In this document: positions 33,381-43,900 of the stretch, one piece after another
Layout of the letters: every line of letters starts with the position of its first letter
Numbering within the stretch: position 1 is the first letter of the stretch
Source: Cyclaneusma minus
Taxonomy: Eukaryota; Ascomycota; Leotiomycetes; Marthamycetales; Marthamycetaceae
Direction of reading: 5' to 3'
Assembly (NCBI GenBank): GCA_037179335.1
Contig: JAKZHN010000003.1
Coordinates: 1,984,001 to 2,048,000, forward strand
DNA: 64,000 bases
Made by a program: the position numbers and the translations under genes
Notes under the pieces: model-generated
What the model was told of the DNA's origin: nothing
Databases searched by the model: none
Seen by the model: the letters and a program-made list of their open reading frames with translations, nothing else

Positions 33381-34400
33381 CTAGTCCTCCTCATCCTCCC
33401 CAGTCCAAGCCTCTACGCTCCCATCATCTGCGCTCTCATCCCCTCCATTCTCGTCCTCTGCACCCTCATCGTCTGCACCTTCATCGTCCGCACCCTAATC
33501 CTCTACAGCACCACCATCTGCTCCCTGATCCTCTGCGTGCTCTTTCTCCGCACTATTGTCCGCTCCAGCTTCATCATGTTGCGCGTCATCCTCCGGCATA
33601 TCGTTGTCATGATCAATCCAGTGATAAAATTCGTTCCACGTAAACCTAGCCACCACGTCTTGGGTCTCGCAAAGGCAGCTTAGGTTTGTCTCGGAATCGC
33701 GGCACCAAGCAGGAGGTGTGACCATAAGTGCCCGGAATTCCTGGGCACCTATAGTGATCTTGCGCTCTCGACCAAGAGGTGGAAGCTTCGACACCTTTCT
33801 GCATGCCAGCGCGTTGCCAGCGCGATCCTGAAATCGGTTTCGGAGGAGCCGATCCATCCGATTGGCAGTGTGAGCCATAGGCTGTACGTCACCCGTGGCC
33901 TCATCCAGAGTCATAGACCCCTTCAGAATCAGCTTCCTCACAGGAAATCCCTCTGCTTCGGTATGGTCAGGCTGATGCAGGGTGTAAACGCTAACCAACT
34001 CTGCGTTGCCGATTTCGCCGTTGATACCTTCGTAGGACAGGTCCATGAGTAGGCGCTTGTTTTCGCCAACCAGGGGTTCCAGCCAGCATTTCTTGACCCT
34101 TTTGATAATCGTTCGACCCACCTTTGTCAATGTATCAGTCAGATGAATCTCGAGGAATTTGAGATTGATATGGTCGAACAGATGAACATCGATGGCAGTT
34201 GATACGGGGACGATTTCGGATGATGGGTTGTCTCCTTCGAGTTTCAAAGGTTCACGGGAACTGCCAAGTGCCAGTTTCCGAATCCTATCGATGCGACGAA
34301 GGCCTAGCTGATCATTTTCCATACTAGAAGGTACGAAAACTTCATGATATGCCCATGCCTTGAGTCCTTGCGGCGGGATATCAATAATAAACTTGCTGTT
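33381..34400 (-). pseudogene. C-terminal half of a split F-box-like family gene
   Basis: The open frame runs from 34400 to a stop at 33495. It aligns with the C-terminal half of the intact paralogue at 38453-40597: QLGLRRIDRIRKLALGSS against GLKMQTRMSLVKHLAFPG, RLLMDLSYEG against RLALDISYEL, and AWCRDSETNLSCLCE against PWCRNGDEDHICVCE. The similarity extends upstream of the first ATG (34322) to an in-frame stop at 34401-34403, where AT-rich DNA begins. The acidic tail is cut by a TAG at 33495 but stays open and acidic (GADDEGADDEGAEDENGG) to another TAG at 33381, so 33495 is probably a premature stop. The N-terminal half is at 35691-36930. Confidence 0.75.
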
Positions 34401-35690
34401 TTAATGAATTCCCGCTAAGTAAAGTTCTTTACAGCCCTCGTGGCTTAGTGGTAACGTTCGTGTTATTGCTGGCTTGGCAGACCCTGTGTAATATGGCTTC
34501 CATGCTACGCAAAGATTGCGGATTTAACTCCCGCAAAGGGCCCCGAGTTTTGCTGGCCGGCAATTATTCGGGTAATTACCAGGCTATATAAAGTGCTAAA
34601 TAAATTCTGGTATTTCTAAACCAATAATTATAGAATTTTTAAATTCCCTATAGGATTAAATTTCCTATAATTTTTAAAATTCCTATAATAAAAGTTCTAT
34701 TTATATACTGGCTATACAAAATCAGCTTTTTGGTAAAACTTTAGATAGTTATTGGAAAAGCGCTGGAAAACCACCAGCTTTTTTATTAGCTTGGGATTTT
34801 TGCCCCCAAAAGCAGTTTTTTTTAACCAATGCTATTGGCTGTGTTTTTAAAAAGGCCCGGGTAATAGGCAAAATTAAAATAAATAATGGATGAATTAGCA
34901 GCGAATAATTTTAATTGGTAAATTTAATTTAGTACAATAATATAAATTTTATAGCATATACCTTTACCAATTAAAAATCGCTAATATAATAACCAAAATT
35001 GTTTTTTGCCTAGTATTAGAATAACCATTAAAACCCTTTATTTTCCAATTTAATGCCAGCGGCTTTTTGGCGAATTTATAGCATTTTTAGCTTTATAATT
35101 ATTATATTCATTATTATTATTAATTAACCATTGTCAATTTTATTATAAAGCAAGTAATATTAGACCAAAGCCAATATGGCGCCAAAAATATTTTGAAAAT
35201 GGAAAAAAAAAGAATTTGGCATTAAAGTCTGGGCAGCACGCGGGCCTTTTTGTCCCTTTTATATAAATAGATATAATAGAAAAAAAAGTAATAGACTAGG
35301 AGAGTAAGCCCTAGTCCCAGCTAGGGAAAAAAAAGGCGAAAAAAAAGAATTGAAAAATTAAAATAATAGCGAAATATAGCATAAAGGTTGAAAATAAGGA
35401 AATGGGTTATATATATACGAAATTACTAAATTTTAAATCAAAGCAAAATAGCCAAAATATTATTACGGCTTAATATTAAAAAACCCCGCAAATCCGCCCT
35501 TTAATGGGCAAAATATTAAATTGGCTATAAAATTTATATCGTGCTTCGCCAAACCTTTGCCGAAATAGCTAAGGTGCTTTATTTTCTAGCACTTAAAAGG
35601 GAATTAGCTTAAATAACGATTTTCCTTTTTATAGTAGTAGAAAGCACATAAACCATAAACGCCAATCGCATATCCCATTAAATGGATGCA
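34401..35690. mobile_element. AT-rich, RIP-hit insertion splitting an F-box-like gene
   Basis: About 1.3 kb of strongly AT-rich sequence between the two halves of one gene. It begins with a degraded tRNA-like sequence and contains islands such as GGGCAGCACGCGGGCC (near 35228), a TATATAAATA box (35262), and a palindromic CCCTAGTCCCAGCTAGGG (35311). No reverse transcriptase remnant is readable. The boundaries come from where homology to the intact paralogue stops (34400 and about 35690). I found no clear target site duplication. It may be a solo LTR or a non-autonomous element. Confidence 0.7.
34434..34541 (+). other. Degenerate tRNA-like sequence
   Basis: A perfect A box (TGGCTTAGTGG, 34441-34451) follows GCCCTCG, whose first five bases pair with AGGGC at 34537-34541. 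The T-arm is GCGGATTTAACTCCCGC (34518-34534): stem intact, but the B box differs from the GGTTCGANTCC consensus by G-to-A, C-to-T and G-to-A changes, all RIP-type transitions. The anticodon region is too long and does not fold into a clear arm, so this is a mutated tRNA gene or a tRNA-derived (SINE) promoter rather than a working tRNA. Confidence 0.5.
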
Positions 35691-36930
35691 TCGGACAATA
35701 AACTGAATTAAAAAAAAATTCTTTGCAAGACTGAAGAATTCCCAGATTGGTCGGAGGGTATTCGTCGTATTGCCTAGCGTCACGTAAAAACTCGCATTCA
35801 GTTGTGTCCTTTGCATTCCAGAGCGCTCCGTAGAAGGTGAGGTTGTGCTTGATAATCTCCAGTCGAATGTCGGCAGGAAGATCCATGAGATTGATACGGA
35901 CAGGAAAGACCTCGGTTGTACCAATTTCCATCATTTCGTTACCGTTCACCCACAGATGTCTGCGTAGGCTGTCCGAGTATGTGAGGCGACTTGGGAATGT
36001 TCCGGAAGGGAGAACCCAGTCATCGAAAACTTCTTCCAACTGCTTGCCCATATCTCCCATCGGACAGCCGGTAACATGGATATGGCCTATCTGACTCAGG
36101 AATTCTGACAAGCCGCAAACTTGCAGCCTGATGTTGCCGAGATGAGTTGGAAAGCACTCTGTAGCCGACTTGCGTTGCTCGCGAGGGAGCTGCAATCCAG
36201 GGTCCAGGCCGCGGAAATCAATTTCAAGGTAGTCGAGTGGCTGGGGTCGAGAGGTGTCTTGGCAAGATTTGTGCAAAAGCCGTATCAATTCCAGGATGGC
36301 GAAATACTGCAAGATCACCTCTTCCATCTCCACCTTTGGGGTGCACTTCGATTCTCGTCCGCCCCCAATGTACTTGCCGAAGATGTAAGACTGTTCCCAG
36401 TTGGTACGGTCCAAGGAGGCAAGTCGCAGCCTCCTGATGGCAACACCACGACTCATCTGGATAACGTTGGCCTTGTAATTGCCAATTTTTGACGCATGGT
36501 AATCGGTACTGTATGGCGTTTCAACATCTCCCCATGCTGAGACGGTCGCCAGCAGCCATGGTGATGCCTGAAAGCGTCCATTCAGCACAAATGGTATTTC
36601 AAATGTATCCTGCTCCCAGAAAAGCCTCAAACCCCAGGCCCGGAACTTCCACGATGCCTTGCAAATGTTGAGATTGAAGTAACTTGACTTTCCGCGGAGT
36701 ATGAAGACATGATCGTCTTTCTCTGAATCATGCTCAGAGTCAAGCTCCAAGACGGGCGCGACGACCAGAAGCTTGAGGATCCGTTCTTGCAGGAGAGGCG
36801 TCAGATCTTCGAGGCGGAATGGTCGAGTATTGCCGGCGACGCCGCTTGCATTTGGCGCTTCATTGGATGGAGCAATTGGCGCTACCTCGTCGAGCACTGA
36901 GTTGGCTGTGACCTCTGAAGCGGCGGACAT
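35691..36930 (-). pseudogene. N-terminal half of the split F-box-like family gene
   Basis: The open frame starts at 36930 and matches the N-terminal half of the paralogue at 38453-40597: LQERILKLLVVAPVL against IQGKILRLLVVAPCL, NLNICKASWKFRAWGLRLFW against NLNICKTSWKFRMSGSAIFW, LDYLEIDFRGLDPG against LDHLTLDFRGLDPR, and GCPMGDMG against GCPLGPAG. A second F-box-like stretch (LPADIRLEIIKHNLTF) precedes the break. Similarity ends at about 35690, after LQSCKEFFF; the last 20 or so codons of the open frame (to 35629) are foreign. If transcribed it would give a truncated protein of about 430 residues. The continuation lies beyond the AT-rich insertion at 33381-34400. Confidence 0.75.
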
Positions 36931-38452
36931 GGTTGAAGTTATGAGACTGCGCGACTTTGTGAAAGTGGGGACTTGTCGACCAGAGAAGTTGAGTCTTGGG
37001 CAAAAGAGGGGAGTGGGTCAAGTGGAAGGGCGCAATGGCGCAGAGCTTCAACTTGAGACACTCGAGGCTGGGTCCCTGAGACTCCGCAGGAAAGAGATTC
37101 AAGGAGCAGCGGAGTTGGTTACGCAGAGAGGAAGAGTTGAAGAAGAGGCTTCAGAGGAGGTCTTCAACTCCAGGATCGTTGGGGGCTGCAGGCGGAGCTG
37201 TCGGTGAGCTAGCCCGAATGAGAGCGCAAGGCAGGTGGTTCTCGACCCAGCAGTAACTTCATAGTCACCAGTGGTCCCTCGCTTGGACCTTGGCCTTAGG
37301 CCTGTGTTGGCCTCAAGCACGCACCACGTGCCTGGCACGTGCCCCTAGCGCCGTAGAGCATAGAGGAGCCCTTATGGCTCCGCCCCCGCTGGAGAGCTTC
37401 CAGTCCCTCTCCAGCCCACAAAGTCATCCCACCTTGACCCCTACCCTTGCAGCTACGTGCCATGATAGCGGGGCAGCACTGCGCAAAAAGGTTGCGTTTA
37501 GATCTGTAGACAAATGAAGCAGCTAGAGCAATAACACTGGCGGCTTAAAGCCCGGCAGACCGGTGACCGATAGCGGAGAGCTAAATCAAGTTGATGTCTT
37601 ACTAGCTGCGAGGCTAGTAGACTTAATTTTGGGCTGACGGAAAATTCATGGGGCTTTTTAGATCTCTTCGTTTATATATTTCAACTCAGAAACGCTTCTA
37701 GATGCTTAACAAGTGGTTAGTAGAGGCGTATTCTTCTCCTATATATTTCTAATTCCAAGGGTAACTGTTTCCTGCATGCTAAATGCACCGCTACCACAAA
37801 CGAATGGCCGCTATATCTTGGGTCACAAGATATCTGGCAATCGGAGACTATCACGGCGCGAGAGAATCTGTCACTTCAAGTAAGCCAAGGGCACGGGTTG
37901 TTATGCTGGTAGTCATAAGCTTGGTTACAACACTACCTAGGTATGTACTGACTGTGGCGTAATGCTTGACGTAGGACCATCAGTCAATACAGAGGCACGA
38001 GGCGTTCTACATAAGATGAAAATTTCTAGGGAGATATTGAACAGCTTGGGTGGCAGTGTAGTGAGTAGAATTGGCTGGGGAACTAAGTTTGAGGCTTAAG
38101 GCCCTATATATACATGATAACTTAATTTCCCCCTTTCTTTAGCGCTTTCCTAGCTCAAATTGCGTGATTTGTAGAATTACTAGCGCTTACGAACGCTTAC
38201 GCGTCCGACCCACGCACCCGGCCCCACCTTCCTCAGGTCCGGACTTGGCGCCACGCGCAACAGGAGAACTACCTTAGAGAGGCAATCACCTTTAATTATG
38301 AATTACACCTATCTCGAGAACTTAGAAGATTGGCCAACATGGCCTTAGTCAGTAGTCTCAGTTCCCAAATGAATCTTAGCAGCCACCAAAGCTCCCCAAT
38401 CGTCCTTGGAATCCTTTTAGAGGAATCGCTCATTTCAGGGTCGGCGACAACT
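36931..38452. other. 1.5 kb intergenic region
   Basis: No gene recognised. The left part is GC-balanced promoter DNA of the split gene; the middle (37600-38330) is somewhat AT-rich with scattered GC islands (for example 38195-38260) and may hold old repeat DNA. The 3' end of the intact F-box-like gene lies at the right edge. Confidence 0.4.
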
Positions 38453-40597
38453 TCAGCGTGGCGGAGCTATAGCACTTCGAACATTATCGACATTTTGCAA
38501 CTCCTCCATGAAGTTTCGCTGACTGAGAAATCTTTCTCTTTCCTTAGGAGACATTTCACAGACACAAATATGGTCCTCATCTCCATTTCTACACCAGGGC
38601 TTATCTGAATCCACCATGAAACTGTACAGCAGCTTGGGGTCGTATCGACAGCGCAGGCTGTCACTCACGTCCGACCTGATTGAGTGGCGGTCTACAAGCT
38701 GCCTTGCGGTGAGCCAGTCTTGTTCATTAGCGGCCTCTTCTTCCCCATCCGCATTAGAGGGAGCTGATTGGATTGGACGGGTGGGGGCGTATCGGCAGAC
38801 AGTAGGATCTTGCAGCAACCCAGGAGGAGTGAAAAGGCGGCGAAGAAGGTCGTCGTGCTCATCGAATAGGTGCTCATTACCAGGAATCTTTACCTTTGTT
38901 CTAAAGGATATTTGTCTCGTGGGGAAGTCCTCAGGTTGCACGTGAGCAGGTCGCTTCGTTGTCCAAATGCAGGTGACCTCGGCATCTGACAGTTCGTAAC
39001 TGATGTCTAGTGCAAGCCTGGTGCTCTTGTTTTTTGCAGCATCGACCCAAAATCTTTGAATATCTTGGACGACAAGCGTGGCTTGTCTAAAGTATTTGAT
39101 TGAAAAGTCCACCGTCAAGGTAGCTAAGTTCAATTCATTCAATAAACGAAAGCGCTCGTAGGTATCGGGTATTATGTCGCCATCTTCGTAATCGGTGCGC
39201 CTGGGCATGTTAAAGTAGCCCGGGAAAGCCAGATGTTTGACCAGACTCATGCGTGTTTGCATTTTCAGCCCCCCGTTAGGACTTCTGGGGCTCGAAACCA
39301 TTTGTTCAAGCCAGTCGACACTGAACTCGTGAACCGGGAATTTGTTCTGCTGGTACATTATCTGGATACCCAACTGATGTATTTCCGAGCAAGTCTCAAG
39401 AACTCTATGATTGGTGGGCAGGAGATTATCCTGCCCCATTGGTTCGCCGTTGTGCGGGCTAAGAAGGAGAGCCGGTTGCCTAGAGAAAATAAGAAGATGC
39501 TCTAGTATCATGCGCTGGATCTCCGGTGAGAATTTCTTCCACTCCAGAAGAGTGGGCACTAGTTCGGTCTGCTCCCATGGAAGCATCTGCTCGGTCAAGT
39601 CATAGCTGAAGTGATCGTCTTGGAGCACTCGTACAGTTCTGGGCGAATCTTTCCGATACAATATAGAGCCGTCGCTTGAGACGTACGTGATAGTAGACTT
39701 CGACCATAACTCCCGCAAAATATCGTCGACTTCGATGCCGGCTGGGCCAAGAGGACAACCGAGAATCCTCATGTCTTTTACATGAAAGCCTTGACCTTTG
39801 ACGATCCGCCGAACCATGCTGTGAAAGCCCGGACCCGTCACTTTTATTGCATCCACGCCTTGCTTAATCGCCCGCAGAGACTCTTCAGGTTCCCACATGG
39901 CCTCTCTCCTATTGGAATGTGCACGGTAAGACCGAGGATCCAATCCCCGAAAGTCCAGCGTGAGATGATCAAGATCCTCGAGAGAGTTTTGCTTGAATAT
40001 CCGCAGAATGATGAACTGTCGTAAAATCGAATACTGGAGATCGAAATAACCTTCTGTAATCCTATCACCCCGGGGAAGGTCTGCGAAATCGTTGGTAAAG
40101 ATCAGTCTCTTGATGAGAACTGCGCGGCTCAGCTTGCGATACCAAGCCTTGCTGGGACGTTTTCTCTTAGACTCATCTTCCAGCTTCTCATGCTCATATC
40201 TCCGCCAATCACCGCCTTTGGAGGCCCGCACCGAGCCATTCAACCACTTGGCGAGAACTCCATTGTCTGTGGAGTTCCACCAGAACCCCTCATGCTCTGG
40301 CAGTTCTTCCGACTCGAAGTAGTTTCGGCCCCAGTAATTGTCGTGTGCGTCAATCTCAAAGTCGTTTTCGCCCCAGAAAATCGCGGATCCCGACATGCGA
40401 AATTTCCACGATGTTTTGCAGATGTTGAGATTGTTGAATTGGTTGTAACCCTTGAGTGTCACTTCGTCCTGATCGTCTTCTTTGGTCGTAACCGTCAAGC
40501 AAGGAGCGACAACCAGAAGTCGTAAGATCTTCCCTTGTATAGAGACTGGCAAAGATTCCAAAGGGAAAGGTCGCACAAGGGCGTCATTTTCAGCCAT
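38453..40597 (-). CDS. Large F-box-like family protein, intact
   Basis: A 714-residue intronless frame. Two F-box-like helical segments are visible, near residues 10-35 (FPLESLPVSIQGKILRLLVV) and in the middle (FSPEIQRMILEHLLIF). Between them are conserved strands (NLNICKTSWKFR, LDHLTLDFRGLDP, GCPLGPAG); the C-terminal half has TLTVDFSIKYFRQATLVVQD, RLALDISYEL and PWCRNGDEDHICVCEM. The second, degraded copy lies just downstream (33381-36930, same strand). The family is common as expanded, poorly characterised genes in Dothideomycete genomes; that statement is from general knowledge, not a search. A role as an SCF substrate receptor is possible but unproven. The gene follows the FAS alpha gene on the same strand, 360 bp away. 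Confidence 0.7.
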   Translation of the reverse strand: MAENDALVRPFPLESLPVSIQGKILRLLVVAPCLTVTTKEDDQDEVTLKGYNQFNNLNICKTSWKFRMSGSAIFWGENDFEIDAHDNYWGRNYFESEELPEHEGFWWNSTDNGVLAKWLNGSVRASKGGDWRRYEHEKLEDESKRKRPSKAWYRKLSRAVLIKRLIFTNDFADLPRGDRITEGYFDLQYSILRQFIILRIFKQNSLEDLDHLTLDFRGLDPRSYRAHSNRREAMWEPEESLRAIKQGVDAIKVTGPGFHSMVRRIVKGQGFHVKDMRILGCPLGPAGIEVDDILRELWSKSTITYVSSDGSILYRKDSPRTVRVLQDDHFSYDLTEQMLPWEQTELVPTLLEWKKFSPEIQRMILEHLLIFSRQPALLLSPHNGEPMGQDNLLPTNHRVLETCSEIHQLGIQIMYQQNKFPVHEFSVDWLEQMVSSPRSPNGGLKMQTRMSLVKHLAFPGYFNMPRRTDYEDGDIIPDTYERFRLLNELNLATLTVDFSIKYFRQATLVVQDIQRFWVDAAKNKSTRLALDISYELSDAEVTCIWTTKRPAHVQPEDFPTRQISFRTKVKIPGNEHLFDEHDDLLRRLFTPPGLLQDPTVCRYAPTRPIQSAPSNADGEEEAANEQDWLTARQLVDRHSIRSDVSDSLRCRYDPKLLYSFMVDSDKPWCRNGDEDHICVCEMSPKERERFLSQRNFMEELQNVDNVRSAIAPPR

Positions 40598-40957
40598 TGC
40601 TGTTTAGACTTGGTATATATCGAAGATGTCAAAATGGCGAAGTGCAGGTGAAAGTCAATGGTGCAGGCTAGTAGTGAAACAACGAGTGAAGAGAATGCCG
40701 ACGATGGGCTCGAGGAGAAATATTGAGAGACATCATTGTCGTTTCACATAAGGAATAAAGAGGACTTGGAAAGTTCCCAGTTCATTCACAATGGAACAAA
40801 GATTGTGGTTTGGGTGTCGGTCGAGGCCAATGTGGAAGACGGAAGTTCTTTCATTGATAATTCAACTGTCCTCTTGTCAAGTCTGTGTTTGTTCAAAGAG
40901 AGAGCCCGCATCGAGAACTACCGCAACTTTCCTTTCAGATTGACCGACATATTCAAT

Positions 40958-43900
40958 CTATCCGAATCTTGAAGATGCGTCTATGATAGCATCAACTTGT
41001 TGAGCCTTCGAATAAGGTGGTGCATCCTTCAGCGTCACCATACGGCCTCCATAAAATGCATTTTGGAAATGCTGTTGAGTCCGGTAATATCTCGCCTCCC
41101 TGATCTCGCAGTACTCGTCGTATTTTTCACTGTCCAATGTAGCGAACAGATATCTGGGGTGGACGCCCAGTGCCTGTGCGCCCTTTTGACCAAAACCAAA
41201 ACTTGTCACACTGAAGGCCTTAACCTCTGGCACCGAAAGAGGCCGGTCAGGGAAGACCAGATTGTCCCACTGTTCAAGAGCAGCGTCGATATTATCGGCA
41301 TTCCTGTTGCCTGGCACTTGGCCAGTCTCAAAGATTTGGCAACAGCCGTTGAACATCCACGCTGCAGCTGGACCTTTGGGATGGCCGGTGAGGTATTTTT
41401 GGCACACGGCGAGGGCTGCGTTTCCCGGGCTACGTCCGAGCTGGTTCAGCTGACGGTGAAGCACTTCCACCTCGTTTTTCTCATTCATTTCTGCCGATGT
41501 CCCATGTAATGAGACGACTTCAATATCATCAGCTGTCAAGCCCCAGACCGCTAGTGCCCCACGCAAAGGCGAGATGCGGCGATCATGCGCCCAGAAGGCA
41601 TTCCCGTACCTCTGGCGAGCATCTTTGATGCCCCGTGAGATAGATTGCTCAACATCATCGAAGTCATTGGATAATGTGAGTATGGACGACTGTATCGACC
41701 TTATAGCGTTCTCTAATAGCCGTCTCCGGTATTTGAGATCCAGTAATGGGGATATGCCGGCGGTAGAATCTTCACTGACAGAGGCCATGATACCTTTTCC
41801 AGGCGCTGGAACTGATCTACCAGTCCCGTCACTTGCAGTCTGTACATGAGCGACAATAGCCCGGATGGGTAAACCGAGTTCCAAAGCTACTTTTGCACTT
41901 GCGATAACCTGCATGCCACAGCCCTCGGACTCGATAAAACCACATCTAGACGAAGCACAGGGGCGAGAGGTCTCGTGCGGGGCACGACCTCGTTGCATAT
42001 CTGCGAAGCTGTTGTTCGTTGCTTTCATATTGGCAAATTCGTCGGATGTGTCTTGTGTCATGTCGTCGACGCCTCCGACAAGACACACTTTTGCAGCACC
42101 ACTGACAATGAGGTCATAACCTTGATTCAGTGATTCCAGTGCTGTGGCACAAGCTCCAACTGGCGTCCGTGTAGGCCCGGCTGAAGACATGAGAAGCATA
42201 TTTAGCCAAGCGCCGGTGGTATTGATGAAAGTTTCTGCCAAAATATCGTTTTGTACGGGACGGTCAAGATAGCGCTGGCGAAAGAGTCTTTGCAACGACC
42301 GCCCACCGCCCATCCCAGAGCCAACACAAGTTGCAAGCTCGGTGACGTGAATTGTCTTGTATAGCTCGTACACGTTCGTTATCCCAGCTGACAGAAAGGC
42401 TTCTGCGGCACATATAAGAGCGGAGAGTGTGACTCGATTGACAGTCTCGCAGATATCCGGGGGTAGGCCGTACACTCGTGGGTCCCAACCAGTGGGAATC
42501 TGGCCGCCGACTATTCGATCATAGATCTTAGCTTTTGGAATCCAAATGATAGCTCCCTTTCGGAGCCGGACCGAGTACTCGTCACTTCCCGGGACCTGCT
42601 GGATATCCACCTTGTCTCCATGTTCCTGTGAAAACTCGATGGCAGTCTCATGCGATGATGTGAATGGCTCGAGATCATGTTGGACAATGACCTCTTGTAG
42701 GATCTGCTTCTTGTCACTCTCAGGGTGATCCAAGGGACTTGGATTAATAAGTCGAATTCCAACGTTCTCCAGAACACGCTTTTCATAATGCGCCTTAATC
42801 TGGCTCTCACTGAGCGGAACTTTGGTGCTCGTGTCGATCCAGTTGGCCGTAGCTTCATCGTATTTGATAAGTCCAGTCATCCAGGCCAGCTCAAGGCAGC
42901 CTTGAATTGATAGCTCCCCTTCGAGTTCCATCTCCCATCTTGTTCTAGAGTTCCCCCAAGGGCCAAGTTCAGAGAATCCAACGACGACAACAACAGACTC
43001 CAGATCCACCATGCCATTCAGCTTAGAACGGAGAGGTTCCAAGTCTTTGGCGTGATCCGGAAGTCCTGGAAAGCTAAGCTCCATGTTTGCCAGTATTTCA
43101 AGTGGCGAAGGAGGATCAAGAGCCGAGGTTCGTTTGCCTCGAATGGCATTCATGTCTAGAGCTGCCTCTACCGCCAGGGCACGCTTGGTCTCTTCACGCT
43201 GGACGGTCAACAGTCTCACGCCGGCAACAAAATCTGCCAGTCTCGTCTCATCGCTCATGCCTCCGCTGATATCTGCTAGATGACTTTCGTTTTGGCAGGC
43301 AGACACCACCCGGTCAGACAGAAGCTGTAAGATATAATGAGCCATTTCTTCCGTTGAATAGGTAGCAATACCTAGCTTGGCGACCTCATCGGCAAGCCAG
43401 TCATTATCTGCCATCAAGCCAGTGCCGCGGGTCCAGCCGATGACAACACCACATAATGACAGGTAATCTTTCCAGCTTTCCGAAGACCATTTGTTGAGGA
43501 CAGCAGTGAGACCTATTTTGGACTCTGAGTATAGACCGTCCTTTCCGAATGTCCCTATATTTGGAGATAGCGGTAGCAATACCTGGGCTGGCCGGGTACG
43601 GATTCCACGGGCTTCTTTGGCGGTTTTGATAGCACCCATCAACCTCAGAACATTAGTCAGCATCGCGCGATGCGCAAGCTCTGATCTGGAATCGAGATTA
43701 TCAATCTCACGTCCCTTCTCCGATATTGCTGCGAAAGGGAGCACAAAATCAAGGTTCCATGCAAGACCAGCCGAGTCATAAATATGTTTGACGAGAGCCT
43801 CAATGTCTCGTTTGCTGCCAGAGTTGCATGGGAGAACAACAAGTTTAGATCCATGGCTCCCACAGCTGGCAAAGACCTTTTGGTAAATGGGACCTGCTTG

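Noticed and set aside
35040..35150. Possible solo copy of the 54.2/60.4 kb LTR inside the F-box insertion
   Set aside because: Only short blocks agree (CAGCGGCT, TTAACCATTGT); in AT-rich DNA this is too weak without an alignment.
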